From: Incurvaria masculella | Taxonomy: Eukaryota > Arthropoda > Insecta > Lepidoptera > Incurvariidae | Length of the DNA stretch: 64,000 bases | Reading direction: 5' to 3' | Assembly: GCA_946894095.1 (NCBI GenBank) | Contig: OX335665.1 | Span: 196,001-260,000 of the forward strand | Shown: positions 9,666 through 20,211 of the stretch, piece by piece | How positions within the stretch are numbered: the stretch's first letter is position 1 | Layout: the number at the start of each line of letters is the position of its first letter | The notes under the pieces: model-generated | The model's input: the letters and a program-made list of their open reading frames with translations, nothing else | Told to the model about the DNA's origin: nothing | Database searches by the model: none | Program-made: the position numbers and the translations under genes

Positions 9666-10804
9666 GCTTTAACTTCAAAGTCTATGATCAAATACTATTT
9701 CATATAAGACAATTAGTGAGTCTTTTCTAATGAAATTACAAAGATTCATCCTAGTCTGTCAAGGAAACAGAAAGTTTGGCATGGACACGGCCAGAACAAT
9801 TAAACATATGTAACATGCGGTCAAGTTCAAAAACACAGACTCGCGAAGTTTACAGTTCAGAGAGCCATTAGTTATACATATTTGAGCAATTGTTAACTAG
9901 TTAGTAAATATCAAAGAAAAAAAGACAAACCAGGCGAAGTTTCTTATCGCTTTTTTCTCGCCAGAGATTAATCGAACCCGAATAATTGACGAATCCGAGT
10001 ATGTAATATACACCTAATGGACGAAATAAAGTAACTACTGAAACTTGTAAATAAAGTAATTGAAATTTTAAAACTTCTTCTGTGACTAGCTGTGCCCGCA
10101 TGGAATTCAGTCTGTGACTTTGAGTGTATCAATAAAAAAATAGCACTTTCGGATATTACCTCCTTCATCCAAACATACAAACTTTACCTCCTTATAACAT
10201 TAGTGTACGATAAAAGTTCTGACTTTCTCGCGTTTAGAAGTTGAAATGTTTTATAAACAGGACTGCGATTGAATATCACATAACATCGTTTTACAATACA
10301 CACATAAAAATGGACAGAAAACGGAGCTTTTGTAAGTATTTTTTGTTATTTTGTAAGTAAATATCAAGCCTCGCTGCAAATTAAAATACCTTTGTCCTGC
10401 AGTTCAACTCCTCTCTCCCATGGTCTGAACGGTGTGAACATGTCTAACTATATGTAAGTTGCCCTGCAAGAAAAGATGCAAAATAGTAAACTTAATTATT
10501 ATCATAATAAATACTGAAAATAAGAAATTTCTCTGGCTTCTTCCTTGAGGCAAACTTAGATGTGTCGGTTCCAATTGAAAATTAAACTAAATCTAGACAG
10601 TTAGTTAAATTGTATAATCTTTTATAAACTATTCATAATCTATTTAACTATGTCAGCACACTTTTCGAAATTCGAAAAATCATACTGCTATATTGTGTTT
10701 ATAGATTGAATGATTGCTCTCATTTGACTCAGTTTAGATTTTCACAAAATTCAGAACGTGTAGACGCAGATATTCATTGACTTCTGCTAGAGATACGAAC
10801 CATC
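9666..10804. other. No gene; one diverged repeat segment
   Basis: Bases about 9905-10070 match, reversed and diverged, the stretch at about 41495-41605 (shared TCCATTAGGTGTAT-like and CTCGGATTCGTCA words). The rest shows nothing I can support. Confidence 0.45.
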
Positions 10805-10809
10805 ATGTT

Positions 10810-10873
10810 CATACCACACCCACCGTCATGATATAAGTTCAACACAACGCATTCTCAGAGGAATAAGGTGCCT
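10810..10873 (-). repeat. Family B fragment
   Basis: The words CATACCACAC, CGTCATGATATAAG and GAGGAATAAGGTGCC are a diverged piece of the family B end, cut by the next copy. Confidence 0.55.
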
Positions 10874-10878
10874 TTTTT

Positions 10879-11266
10879 ATGCAACCTGACACGGATAGCT
10901 ATTATTATGGATGGATATTGGCCCAAAACACTACGTTCCCGAAGAAATTAGGTGCCATACCAGGACTTTCCCTTTGTGAGCACGGCCACATTGAACTGGA
11001 TGGAAAACACCGACAATTTTTCATTTCCGCTTCGACTATCTTTTCATCCAATGCGATGGTATCAACCCGGTGGGCTTAAACCCTGCGGGCTGAGTTGGAT
11101 AAGTGCATTTCGTGTTCCCTACTAAGGACTATTCCTTAGTAGGGAATACGAAATGCACTTATCCAACTCAGAGAGAGAAAGAAAGTGGTGCATTAATGGG
11201 GCGAGGATTTTAACCCAGGTCTCTGGTATGCAAGGCAAATCCCCGCGCCACTTAGCTACGAGCCGC
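10879..11266 (-). repeat. Family B SINE-like copy with tRNA-like head
   Basis: This near full-length copy runs from GCAACCTGACACGGAT to GGCGAGGATTTTAACCC and CCGCGCCACTTAGCTACGAG. On the minus strand the last part gives A-box-like and B-box-like words, so the family looks like a tRNA-derived SINE whose head is at the right here. The body is altered by a hairpin insertion at 11090-11171. Confidence 0.82.
11090..11171. repeat. 39-bp near-perfect inverted repeat (hairpin) in the SINE
   Basis: Arms 11090-11128 and 11133-11171 are reverse complements with one mismatch and a 4-base loop. Only the right arm corresponds to normal family B sequence, so the left arm looks like a copied, inverted piece of the element. 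Confidence 0.92.
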
Positions 11267-11560
11267 TCCACAGTGCCTTCCCAGGGTTTCTCTTTACGAA
11301 CACAGCTACATTGGGCTGTACGGAAAGCACGGATTTTATTGCCGCTTCTACCATTTATTTATTTATCCAATGCGATCACTAAAATGAGATCCAACCCGGG
11401 CGGGCTTAAAACCCAACCACCTAGTAGAGAAAGTAACCTACAAAGTTACCATGGATTCCGAACCATGGAATAGCTTGCAATCATGATGAAATACATTTTA
11501 TCCCAATAAAAAAAAGAGGTGCAAGAACGGGGCGGGGATCGACCTCGTGAACTCGGGCAT
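11267..11560 (-). repeat. Family B SINE-like copy, diverged
   Basis: It shows the signature words CACAGCTACATTGG, GCACGGATTTTATTGCCGC, CAACCCGGGCGGGCTTAA and ATGGATTCCGAACCATGG. The tRNA-like end is degraded. It starts where the previous copy ends, so the two form a short tandem. Confidence 0.75.
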
Positions 11561-11616
11561 GAAGAGCAAGTACTCGCGCTTTTTTTATTTGAATTTGAGG
11601 GCTGACAATTCAAACG

Positions 11617-11850
11617 TTTAAGCTGGACCTGGTTCCGATTCCACGTAAAACTGTAGGTCCCCTTTCGTACCGACTAGGTGGTAGGTAGTCGGTACTAAGC
11701 ACGGGGTGGGTTAGAACCATTGTATTTAACATGAAGTTGGTTAAAAAGATGGTCGAAGTGGCAATTAAAAATATCCGTGTGTTTCGTCAAATTAAATGTA
11801 GCCAAGCAAAGCAATAATTAAGCACTTGGTACGGCACCTACATAGTTCCG
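11617..11850 (+). repeat. Family B SINE-like copy, opposite orientation
   Basis: Words such as GTAAAACTGTAGGTCCCC, CTAGGTGGTAGG, AAGATGGTCGAAGTGGCAA and GGCACCTACATAG are family B in reverse order and complement. The copy is strongly diverged. Confidence 0.65.
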
Positions 11851-12693
11851 TTGTCATTTATAAAATTCAGAAATTTATTAAACGTAAGTCCAAGTAACCT
11901 TTGGGGTAGGATCTGACAGGTAACACATTATTTATTGCATACCTAACACAATGTCACACAGGTCGCGCCAGCGGGCTCCATTCTAATATTTTAATATTTT
12001 ATATTTTTAATGGTCTTAAAATGCAAAACAGCGCGACTTTTATTTTGTATGAAATACGATATGCATGGCTAAGACCACAGCCACTGTGATGTGACTATGT
12101 AAAAAAACCTAAAATTAATAAATGTTTCAAGCCTTCAAGATTATTTCATATATGCATGGAATAATCATTACATGGTAGGAACACCTTTTTACTGTGCTTG
12201 CAGTTGGTTGATACAGGGCTTGCAATTGAAACATGACAAATTAACAAAAATATACAAGAACACATACATACCTTCAGATATTGACTTCTCTGCAAATTTC
12301 ACTCAGAAAATAGCACAATTGTTGGCTTAAATAAAACAGCCAAAATACATCGATATTAAAATGTTTTTTAAAAATGGATGAAATCGCTAAAGACGAAACG
12401 GTCTCGCGTGAAGTCGTCTTGCGAGTGATAAACTAAACAGGAATAATTTTCGAGTATTCTACTTTTTACACAGAGATGTGTTAAGAATTCGGCCGTAACA
12501 TCCACTTAACTCATTCGATGACATGTTTTTGAGATCTTTCTCAAACACCACTTGACAAAAACGTGCACTTTCAAAGAGGCTGCCCCAATCAGATGTCACT
12601 TCAGATATAGGTAATAAAAATAGTTTTTGCGGAAGTTTGAAAAAGAGAATGTCTCAATTCGTCCGTCCTTTTATTTATATATTTCATATATAG
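11851..12693. other. No feature recognised
   Basis: AT-rich DNA with no ORF of note and no repeat recognised from the rest of the window. Confidence 0.45.
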
Positions 12694-13493
12694 GGCTGTG
12701 CCCTCAACTTGAGGCCGTTAATAATATTAATATTGATTTGAGGAGTGTTTGGCAGTGGTCAGCGAGCAATGGACTAGCGCTAAATCCCCAGAAGTCCTTG
12801 GTTTTAGTACTGGGAAACAAAAATACTGTAAAAAAAGTGCTGTCTAGAAACCCACTTATTATGATGAATGGAATAGTTCTGCCCATTGTTAAAACTGCGC
12901 GAAACCTTGGTCTCAAGATGGACAGTCAACTCCGGTATGGAGAACACATTGCCGAAAACGTTGGAAGATCGTTCGGTAAACTCAAAAGCGTATATAAAAT
13001 ACGACAATATCTTAGTACCAAGGTTCGACATCAACTAACAGAGACACTGATTCTTTCGCAACTTAATTATGCAGATGTTGTCTACGGCCCTTGTATACAT
13101 AAAAAAACGTCTAGAAGAGTCCAACAGGTTCAAAACGCGTGTATTCGGTTCTGTGAGCATATTAAGAGACGCTCTCATATAACTCCCATTCTGAACAAGC
13201 TACATATTCTTAAAATGGAAAATCGTCGTACACTCCACCTGGCCACTCAAGTTGCTAAAGTTATTATGTCACAGAGTCCCACACCCTTATGGAGTAGACT
13301 AAAGTGGCAAGGAGAGAGTCATAGGTATGGCACGCGTGGGTCCGGAGTACAGCTATCTGTTCCTAAGCTGTTCTCAGCGTCCAAGTGTTGGAACGATATT
13401 CCTCCTCCTATTCGACAAATTATTACCATACATAGTTTAAAAAAAAAATTTAAACGTTATCTTCTCTCACAACAAATATCGACAGCTATATAG
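12627..13493 (+). pseudogene. 5'-truncated non-LTR retrotransposon reverse-transcriptase C terminus
   Basis: The open frame is 288 codons, but LINE homology begins only near codon 30. It shows the C-terminal third of a CR1/L2/Jockey-type reverse transcriptase: LALNPQKSLVL and NLGLKMDSQLRYGEHI (palm to thumb), then LILSQLNYADVVYGP, the RVQQVQNACIRF helix and the terminal CWNDIPPPIRQI...LKKKFKRYLL motif. The endonuclease and the catalytic YADD region lie upstream in a complete element and are missing. That fits 5' truncation on insertion. The frame is intact over more than 250 codons, so the insertion is not very old. The first codons are flanking DNA read through by chance. Confidence 0.85.
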
Positions 13494-14058
13494 TTTTTTT
13501 AATTTTTTATTTAATGTTTCTATCTTTACTTTACATACGCTAAATACTCCGCTCATCCAAGAAACTCATCGTCCAAAGCATTTTTAGTTCTCATTTGGTT
13601 TGTTCACCTTGTTTGGTTGTACAGTATATTTAAAGATACTTATTTGTGTGCTAATTGTATGAACAGGTTTGATTTTGGTCTTTTATCTTGACTTTTAAAC
13701 CTAATGTAACATAATATTACGAAACGTCACTAATGTGAAATAGGCCAAACTTAAAATCAGCGACTAGCCTTAGCAATATGTCAGCCTAGTCACAGCTGTG
13801 TTTGGTCCTTTTGTTGATATATGCTGTTTATTTATTTTAATTATCTTACTTTAGCTACTAATGTTTAAGTTACTTGTTACCTTTATAATGTTTTCGTTAT
13901 ATAAGATAATTTAATTTTATTTATTTACACTTATAATTTAGTATAGAATACAATTTAGAAATTAAGTAAGTATAAGCTTTATCTAATTGTAATTGTAAGC
14001 ATTATCAATAATAAACATTTTCATTTTCAATTTTTTCATTTTTCATTTTCATTTTCAA
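12694..14058 (+). mobile_element. Truncated LINE insertion including its 3' UTR
   Basis: The coding remnant ends at 13493. It is followed by about 560 bases of AT-rich 3' UTR ending in a CATTTT/CATTTTCA microsatellite-like tail (about 14018-14058), typical of CR1-like elements. The left edge is inferred from where protein similarity starts. No target-site duplication was identified. Confidence 0.65.
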
Positions 14059-14165
14059 CTAGCTGCGGTACCCAGCTCCGTTCGGGTTAGTGTTGGCTAA
14101 ATTATTTGATGGATAAAATGGAGCCCACATGGCTGGTCTAAAATAGGGTCAAACTGGTCCTGGAC
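14059..14165 (+). repeat. Family H repeat (CTAGCTGCGGTACCCAGCTC)
   Basis: The start CTAGCTG-GGTACCC-GCTCCG recurs at 35397 and, in altered form, at 35174. It is a dispersed fragment of unknown class beginning exactly at the LINE tail. Confidence 0.5.
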
Positions 14166-14284
14166 AATGTATCCATCTACCAAATTTAATCAAGATCGTT
14201 TGAGCCCAAATAGAATAATTTAATGAGAAACATCCAATAATTCCCATTTAGAGCTTCGTTGACATTTGGTGGCTATTTAAAAAA

Positions 14285-14470
14285 ACAATTTGCCGCCAGA
14301 ACCTTTCTGCACTTGCACTGCTACATTGCTTACCTAGTAAGTAAGTAAGTAAGTAACGTGTAACGTAGGTAAGTTTTGCGTGGACTCCAACCCACAGCCA
14401 GCCTCAGCATCGAAGACGGTAACACATCCTGAACCTGACTGCTCCCAGAGATGCTATACGTTGATAAAAT
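14285..14470 (-). repeat. Variant family B SINE-like copy
   Basis: CACTGCTACATTG, a GTAA microsatellite (about 14335-14355) and CCACAGCCAGCCTCAGCATCG, then GACTGCTCCCAGAGATGC, match a variant also seen at 20625-20870 and 45330-45585. Confidence 0.6.
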
Positions 14471-14639
14471 ACGCATATAAATCGGTGGTTCGCAAGTTAA
14501 AGGAATTTAACACTCTCTACTCACCCCTCTGGTAATGAAGCGTTATATTATGTAGCCTATAAATTTTGAGTAGAATCAGGCTAGACGTAGGTACAATCCT
14601 CCAGTTCTTTATGTCATACCCCTTCACCTGCTTGGCGGT

Positions 14640-14748
14640 AGGGTAAGGGAAGGTCCTGGCATGGCACCTAATTTGTTCGGGAAAATGGTGTTTTGGGCTA
14701 ATATAATGATGGTAGGTGTGGTATTATCCATCCATGTCCAGCCACGAA
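14640..14748 (+). repeat. Family B fragment, head-missing end
   Basis: AAGGTCCTGGCATGGCACCT through GGTGTTTTGGGCTAATATAA and CCATCCATGTCCAG is the distal end of family B in plus orientation. It directly abuts the family A repeat at 14752. Confidence 0.75.
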
Positions 14749-14751
14749 AAA

Positions 14752-14848
14752 CCGGCCAAGCGCGAGTCGGACTCGCCTACGAAGGGTTCCGTACCAACGC
14801 ACAAGATTAACCACAAAAAAATAGGTTTTTTGTATCGGAGCCGCCTTT
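14752..14848 (+). repeat. Family A repeat, copy 2, left half
   Basis: It starts CCGGCCAAGCGCGAGTCGG and is interrupted by the LTR retrotransposon. The right half resumes after the duplicated CTTT at 19421. Confidence 0.88.
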
Positions 14849-15067
14849 TGTGGGGGCTGCGCGCCTCCACTACCTGCTACCAGACGGATCCTTCAACATC
14901 TGGCCACATGGCATGCGGCCAGGCAGTGAGAGTTCGTCGCCGGTCGACTCAACACGACTCCGGACAAACGCGTAAAATACATTGTACAATCATACATCAA
15001 ATCGTCAACAAATCTAACAATAAATATATAATACCGTAAACTGTGTTTAGCATCATTCAAACCCACA
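14849..15067 (+). repeat. 5' LTR
   Basis: It begins TGTGGGGG and ends CCCACA, with TG...CA ends. An AATAAA signal lies at 15019-15024, shortly before a TGTGTTTAG stretch that may set the RNA 3' end. It appears identical to 19198-19416. Confidence 0.95.
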
Positions 15068-15070
15068 AAT

Positions 15071-15088
15071 TGGTGACCCCGACGTGAT
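15071..15088 (+). promoter_or_regulatory. Primer-binding site, tRNA-Trp type
   Basis: TGGTGACCCCGACGTGAT starts three bases after the LTR. It is the complement of the conserved 3' end of eukaryotic tRNA-Trp, including CCA, over 18 bases. Confidence 0.88.
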
Positions 15089-15207
15089 CTAAAGACAATA
15101 TAAAATACAAGTGTGATTTAACAATACAAACAATATTAATTACAATAAATTGTGTGGTTTGAAAAACAAAACAGTGAATCATAAAAAAAAAAACATTTTA
15201 GTGCAAA

Positions 15208-16059
15208 ATGACGGACTCTAACTCCTTCGAGGACGCGCGTGATGTTGCGCCCGAAGTATGTCGTATAGGGGTACGCATTGCCCCGTTCAACGCATCGGAT
15301 CCGGAACTATGGTTCTGGATGATCGAAGCGAGTTTCAAAACTTCCGGCATAACATCGGAAACAACCAAATTCGGTCACGTGGTATCCATGCTTGACGCAA
15401 AATACGCTTCGGAAGTGCGCGACCTCATAAGAAACCCGCCTACGGAAAATCCATACCAAAAACTCAAACAGCAACTCATCAAATATCTCAGCGAGTCACA
15501 AGAAAAAAAAACCCAGCGCTTACTAGAACATGAGCAATTGGGTGATCGCAAGCCGTCGCAGTTTTTACGACATCTGCGCGGTCTCGCAGGTACCGCCGTG
15601 CCGGAGACAATGATCCGGACTTTATGGTTGGGCCGCTTGCCGCACAATATGCAAGCGATCCTTGCAACTCAACAGAATGTCCCGTTGGATCAAGTTGCCG
15701 AGCTTGCTGACGTTATTGCGGACTCGGTTATGACACGCCCGTCCATTACCTCCGTCGCTGAGTCTACCTGCATACCACCCCAAAATGATCTGGCGTCTGT
15801 CATGAATAAAATGATGATATGTTTTAATGACACATTGATGGCCGTGCGACATGAAATATCGGAGCTAAGAGAAGAACGCTCTCGTCAACGCGAACGTTCA
15901 AACTCACGTACGCGCTCGCATTCAAGAACACGTTCCAATTCCGCCTCACGCTCACTGTCGTCGGGTCAGTGCTGGTACCACTGGAGATTTGGCAGCAATG
16001 CTAGAAAATGCGTACAACCTTGCAATCAGATCTCGGAAAACTTTGCGGGCAGTCGTTGA
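15208..16059 (+). CDS. gag: Gag of the CsRn1/Kabuki-like element
   Basis: The 283-residue protein is the structural polyprotein that forms the cytoplasmic particle. Residues about 25-175 form a capsid-like helical domain ([11 protein letters not shown], the [20 protein letters not shown] segment, [16 protein letters not shown]). Residues 223-252 are Arg/Ser-rich, as in many nucleic-acid-binding Gag linkers. A zinc-knuckle-like motif follows: C255, H258, C268, C272 (C-x2-H-x9-C-x3-C). This CHCC order is a trait of the CsRn1 group; most Gag knuckles are CCHC. The start is the first ATG, about 120 bases after the primer site. The frame ends with TGA at 16057-16059, overlapping pol. No internal stop or frameshift is seen. 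Confidence 0.92.
   Translation: MTDSNSFEDARDVAPEVCRIGVRIAPFNASDPELWFWMIEASFKTSGITSETTKFGHVVSMLDAKYASEVRDLIRNPPTENPYQKLKQQLIKYLSESQEKKTQRLLEHEQLGDRKPSQFLRHLRGLAGTAVPETMIRTLWLGRLPHNMQAILATQQNVPLDQVAELADVIADSVMTRPSITSVAESTCIPPQNDLASVMNKMMICFNDTLMAVRHEISELREERSRQRERSNSRTRSHSRTRSNSASRSLSSGQCWYHWRFGSNARKCVQPCNQISENFAGSR
16005..16008 (+). promoter_or_regulatory. Candidate -1 frameshift site (A_AAA)
   Basis: Pol lies in the -1 frame relative to gag, and its frame is closed upstream by TAG at 16002-16004. Ribosomes must therefore shift between 16005 and 16059. The gag codon AAA at 16006-16008 can re-pair perfectly one base back. No canonical X-XXY-YYZ heptamer is visible, and a second A-run lies at 16037-16040. 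Confidence 0.45.
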
Positions 16060-19000
16060 TGGCGACCCACGACCTCAGCCCGGACAAAGTTCGCCGTATT
16101 TTTGTTACCGATAAGACTTCGAAGACACAATTTCTGATCGATACAGGAGCCGACCTTTGTGTATTTCCTCGACACAAAATACGAGGACCGCGAGAAAAGT
16201 CCGCCTACGAACTTTCCGCGGCGAACAGCACGTCTATCGCCACATACGGCACCGTCGTACTTAACTTGGATCTGGGACTTCGACGAGACTTCGCTTGGAG
16301 ATTTGTGGTAGCCGATGTTTCCAAACCCATCATCGGCATCGATTTCCTGGCCCATTACAACCTTCTCGTGGATCCACGCCGTCGATGCCTGTTAGATGGA
16401 ACCACTAGTCTGACTGCTCAAGGTCAAGCAGTAATGGGTGCAGTTTCTAGTGTAAAGACTATCTCCGGATCATCACATTTCCACGAGCTACTCTCGACAT
16501 ACTCAGAGATAACACGGCCAGACGGAGCTCCCGAGCATATCAAACATTCAACAAAACATTTCATTGAAACGACACCCGGGCCCCCGGTGTCCCTCAAGCC
16601 GCGCCGTCTGGCTCCTGATAAATTGAAAGCGGCACAAAAGGAATTCAATGCCATGATACGCCTGGGGATCGCACGGCCTTCCAAAAGTTGCTGGGCCTCC
16701 CCATTGCATATGGTACCTAAATCAGGCGACGAATGGAGGCCTTGTGGCGACTACCGAGGGTTGAACGCGAGAACGAAGCCTGATTCATATCCTGTACGTC
16801 ACATACAAGACTTTTCACACGCACTACAAGGAAAAACTATATTTTCTACAGTCGATCTAGTCCGTGCATTTAACCAGATACCCATCGCCGAGCAAGACAT
16901 TCCAAAAACGGCAATAACAACACCATTTGGCCTTTTCGAATTCACCTTTATGACCTTCGGACTGCGTAATGCCGCGCAAACGTTCCAGCGTTTCATCGAC
17001 GAAGTACTGCAAGGCTTGGACTTCTGCTACGCCTACATCGACGACATTTTAATAGCTTCAACGTCCCCAGAAGAACATCTCAAACACCTGGACATACTTT
17101 TTCAACGTCTCAAGGAGTACGGAGTTGTCATAAATCCGTCAAAATGCAACTTCGGAAGAGCAGAAGTCAAATTCCTTGGATACTTGGTATCAGAAAATGG
17201 TACACGACCACTTCCTGATAAAGTGGAAGCAATCCAAACGTACCCAATACCAACTAATATTAAAAAATTACGTCAGTTCCTGGGTATGTTAAATTTCTAC
17301 CGGAGGTTCATACCAAAAGCAGCAGAACTGCAAGGCCCGCTGAATGATCTCCTCAAAGGTAATTTAAAGGGTCAGGCCCCAATCAATTGGACCACTGAAA
17401 CCAGGGGAGTATTCGAGGCCTGCAAAGAAAGTCTCGTACAAGCCGCGCTGCTAAGCCACCCAAAAATTGACGCTCCCCTGGCTATATTCTGCGATGCGTC
17501 TGATTATTCAATTGGCGCAGCTTTACACCAACTTGTCGAGGAGCAGTGGCAGCCCTTGGCGTTTTTCTCGAAGAAACTTTCACCTGCAGAGACCAAATAT
17601 GGAGCCTATGATAGGGAACTACTTGCCATATATCTCTCGATTAAGTATTTTCGCCATATGGTTGAAGGACGTGCGTTCACTGTATTCACCGATCAGAAGC
17701 CTCTTATCCATGCCTTTAAGCAGAAACCGGATAAATGTTCTCCACGGCAGTTCCGACACCTGGATTTTATCGGCCAATTTACCACCGATATAAGGCACAT
17801 ATCTGGGAAGGACAATGTGGTAGCCGACGCCTTATCACGGATAGAAGAACTGTCCCAAACCATCAACTTTGAAGAGCTGGCGTTATCTCAGCACTCAAAT
17901 AAAGAGCTGAAGACATATCTACGGGAAGGATCTGCTTTGCAACTTAAACAAGTGCTGATACCTGGTACCACCGTAGCTGTCTTTTGCGACGTCTCCACGC
18001 CAACAGCAAGACCATTTTTGACTCCATCTTTTCGAAGAACAGCATTTAACACAATTCATCAGCTGTCACACCCTGGCATCAAGTCTTCAGTGAAGCTCGT
18101 CACTCAACGTTATGTCTGGCCATCTGTCAAGTCGGACTGTAGACAGTGGGCTCGCAGCTGCATCGAATGCCAGAAAGCGAAAATATCCAGACACGTATCG
18201 TCTCCTCGGGGTGTGTTCACATCACCTTCAGCCAGATTTGAGCATGTCCATATCGACATAATTGTCATGCCGTACTCCGAGGGCTACCGATACTGTCTGA
18301 CCTGCGTCGACCGATTCACGCGTTGGCCTGAAGCTATCCCAATCGAAAACCAAGAAGCACCGACTGTTGCACGTGCGTTCTACGATAACTGGATCGCACG
18401 TTATGGCACGCCTCTGCGCATTACAACAGACCAAGGCACACAATTTATGTCCCACCTGTTCAAGCAGCTCAGCAGCTTGACAGGTTCGACCCAAATAAGG
18501 ACCACAGCATACCACCCAGCTGCAAACGGAATGGTTGAGCGTTTCCATAGACAATTAAAAGCCGCTATTAAGTGTCACAACAACAATCGCTGGACCGAAG
18601 TTCTTCCGACGGTTCTACTTGGAATTCGTTCAGCCTGGAAAGAAGACTTACAAGCTACCTCAGCAGAACTTCTGTATGGTGAAACAATTCGTTTGCCCGG
18701 CGAATTTCTCTCTCCTCGCTCCACATATCAAGAAGCAGGGGAGCCAGCAGAGTTCATAAAACACCTGAGAGAAAACATGGGAGAATTACGTCCAGTGGTT
18801 GCATCTCAACATGGCCAAAAGAAGACCTTCGTATTTAAAGATCTTGCCACGACTGGGCATGTCTTCGTTAGATGCGATGGACAACAAGGACCACTGCAGC
18901 ATCCTTATAATGGACCTTTCTCCGTCATCAGCAGGAACGAGAAGACTTTTGTCATTAGAGTCCGCAACCGAGATGTTACCATTTCAATCGACCGCCTGAA

Positions 19001-19169
19001 GCCAGCCTTCATAATGCCTGAAGAGCACACCACGGAGGCTCCAGTCAGTTCCACCAGTCCAGAGGGAAGTGATCACCAGAAAACCAACAAAACAATTGCA
19101 GAACCTCCAGCAACGAGAGCCGGCCGTCGGGTTCGGTTTCCAGATCGTCTGCAAGCTGGTTACTCGTGA
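16008..19169 (+). CDS. pol: Pol: protease, reverse transcriptase, RNase H, integrase
   Basis: This 1053-residue polyprotein is in the -1 frame relative to gag. In order: aspartic protease with DTGA at 45-48 and IIGIDFL flap-end region near 108-113; reverse transcriptase with YIDD at 343-346 and the [11 protein letters not shown] motif; RNase H with D496 (CDAS), E537 (RELL), D562 (TDQKPL) and D607 (ADALS); integrase with an HHCC zinc domain (H684, H688, C718, C721), DD35E core D750, D808, E844 and a GPY/F-like NGPF segment. All catalytic residues are present and no stop interrupts the frame, so the element may be autonomous. Translation probably enters by -1 frameshifting. The ATG at 16008 is simply the first Met in frame, so the true N terminus is a Gag-Pol fusion. 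No chromodomain or env is visible. Confidence 0.95.
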   Translation: MRTTLQSDLGKLCGQSLMATHDLSPDKVRRIFVTDKTSKTQFLIDTGADLCVFPRHKIRGPREKSAYELSAANSTSIATYGTVVLNLDLGLRRDFAWRFVVADVSKPIIGIDFLAHYNLLVDPRRRCLLDGTTSLTAQGQAVMGAVSSVKTISGSSHFHELLSTYSEITRPDGAPEHIKHSTKHFIETTPGPPVSLKPRRLAPDKLKAAQKEFNAMIRLGIARPSKSCWASPLHMVPKSGDEWRPCGDYRGLNARTKPDSYPVRHIQDFSHALQGKTIFSTVDLVRAFNQIPIAEQDIPKTAITTPFGLFEFTFMTFGLRNAAQTFQRFIDEVLQGLDFCYAYIDDILIASTSPEEHLKHLDILFQRLKEYGVVINPSKCNFGRAEVKFLGYLVSENGTRPLPDKVEAIQTYPIPTNIKKLRQFLGMLNFYRRFIPKAAELQGPLNDLLKGNLKGQAPINWTTETRGVFEACKESLVQAALLSHPKIDAPLAIFCDASDYSIGAALHQLVEEQWQPLAFFSKKLSPAETKYGAYDRELLAIYLSIKYFRHMVEGRAFTVFTDQKPLIHAFKQKPDKCSPRQFRHLDFIGQFTTDIRHISGKDNVVADALSRIEELSQTINFEELALSQHSNKELKTYLREGSALQLKQVLIPGTTVAVFCDVSTPTARPFLTPSFRRTAFNTIHQLSHPGIKSSVKLVTQRYVWPSVKSDCRQWARSCIECQKAKISRHVSSPRGVFTSPSARFEHVHIDIIVMPYSEGYRYCLTCVDRFTRWPEAIPIENQEAPTVARAFYDNWIARYGTPLRITTDQGTQFMSHLFKQLSSLTGSTQIRTTAYHPAANGMVERFHRQLKAAIKCHNNNRWTEVLPTVLLGIRSAWKEDLQATSAELLYGETIRLPGEFLSPRSTYQEAGEPAEFIKHLRENMGELRPVVASQHGQKKTFVFKDLATTGHVFVRCDGQQGPLQHPYNGPFSVISRNEKTFVIRVRNRDVTISIDRLKPAFIMPEEHTTEAPVSSTSPEGSDHQKTNKTIAEPPATRAGRRVRFPDRLQAGYS

Positions 19170-19187
19170 TCTAGCTCGATCACTGGC

Positions 19188-19194
19188 AGGGGGG
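19188..19194 (+). promoter_or_regulatory. Polypurine tract
   Basis: AGGGGGG, then TAC, directly precedes the 3' LTR. It is the expected plus-strand priming site. It is short but in the right place. Confidence 0.7.
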
Positions 19195-19197
19195 TAC

Positions 19198-19416
19198 TGT
19201 GGGGGCTGCGCGCCTCCACTACCTGCTACCAGACGGATCCTTCAACATCTGGCCACATGGCATGCGGCCAGGCAGTGAGAGTTCGTCGCCGGTCGACTCA
19301 ACACGACTCCGGACAAACGCGTAAAATACATTGTACAATCATACATCAAATCGTCAACAAATCTAACAATAAATATATAATACCGTAAACTGTGTTTAGC
19401 ATCATTCAAACCCACA
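19198..19416 (+). repeat. 3' LTR
   Basis: Visually identical to the 5' LTR, with TGTGGGGG and CCCACA ends. It is followed by the duplicated target CTTT. Confidence 0.95.
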
Positions 19417-19420
19417 CTTT

Positions 19421-19635
19421 AATTTTTATTATTTTTAAATTTTATCTATTTGTTGTTATAGCGGCAAAATAAATACACACTCTGTGAAAATTTCAGCTGC
19501 CTACTTATTACGGTTCATGAGATACAACTTTGTGACAGACGGACGGCAGGACGGACGGCAGGACGGACGGCAGGACGGACGGACGGACGGACGGATAGTA
19601 GGGTTCCGTTGATACCCTTTGGGTACGGAACCCTA
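19421..19635 (+). repeat. Family A repeat, copy 2, right half
   Basis: It resumes the core after the retrotransposon, then carries a GGACGGCAGGAC / GGAC microsatellite and the terminal hairpin ending CCCTAA. Confidence 0.88.
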
Positions 19636-19766
19636 AAAAATATATTTATACTGATTTTCATTTATTCGTTGTTAGATTTTTTGTATTTACGCTTTTTAAT
19701 TCTAAATATGGTAGTTGTATAGAATGATATTATAAGACATTGAGGGCCGGTATTTCAAACTCCTAC

Positions 19767-20115
19767 TTAAGGCGGGCCATCCCGCTCAACTTCCCATACA
19801 AACGTCGAAAGAAGATCATGCGCATATTTCTTGTCAAATATCTAAAATTGTACTCCAAAGAGTTATTTCATCGAACTAGATGTCTGATGATCATTGGCAT
19901 TGTAAAATAGTGTCTTGTTTCATAGGTATAAGGTCCTTAAGTTCGAATTTTTCGCGCGTTTTTTTTACAATAAACTTGGAGGTGAATTACTCAAAGATAA
20001 AATAAAAACATCTTAAAAAGATTAGTCATCACACCTAGCTCGTTTCATTAAGATGAGTAATAAATTTGGTTTTTGTTTCATTTACTTTTAGCTATAACTA
20101 AGTAGTTTTTTTTAA
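19767..20115 (+). repeat. Family C MITE, copy 3, right end lost
   Basis: It begins TTAAGGCGGGCCATCCCGC and contains TTCTTGTCAAATATC, CTAGATGTCTGATGATCATTGG and TTCGAATTTTTCGCGCG. It fades near TTTTAGCTATAA, so the second terminus is not present. Confidence 0.72.
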
Positions 20116-20211
20116 TCCCACCTTTCTAATCAAAAATAAAAAAACCTAAGTAAATATACTTTTTCGTACTAAGTAGGTACGTCGCTTATTTCAAGGAATG
20201 TAATATGTATG

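Larger units (their letters stand above)
14849..19416 (+). mobile_element. Complete Ty3/gypsy LTR retrotransposon, CsRn1/Kabuki-like
   Basis: The 4568-bp element has two 219-bp LTRs that look identical base for base, a tRNA-Trp-type primer site, overlapping gag and pol frames without internal stops, and a CTTT target duplication on both sides (14845-14848 and 19417-19420). A tRNA-Trp primer together with a CHCC rather than CCHC Gag knuckle is known from the CsRn1/Kabuki clade. There is no env-like ORF. Identical LTRs and intact frames imply recent insertion. Confidence 0.93.

Noticed and set aside
15375..15852. Minus-strand ORFs inside gag and pol (also 16026-16355, 16424-16684, 18228-18554)
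   Set aside because: They are shadows of the strongly supported plus-strand frames.
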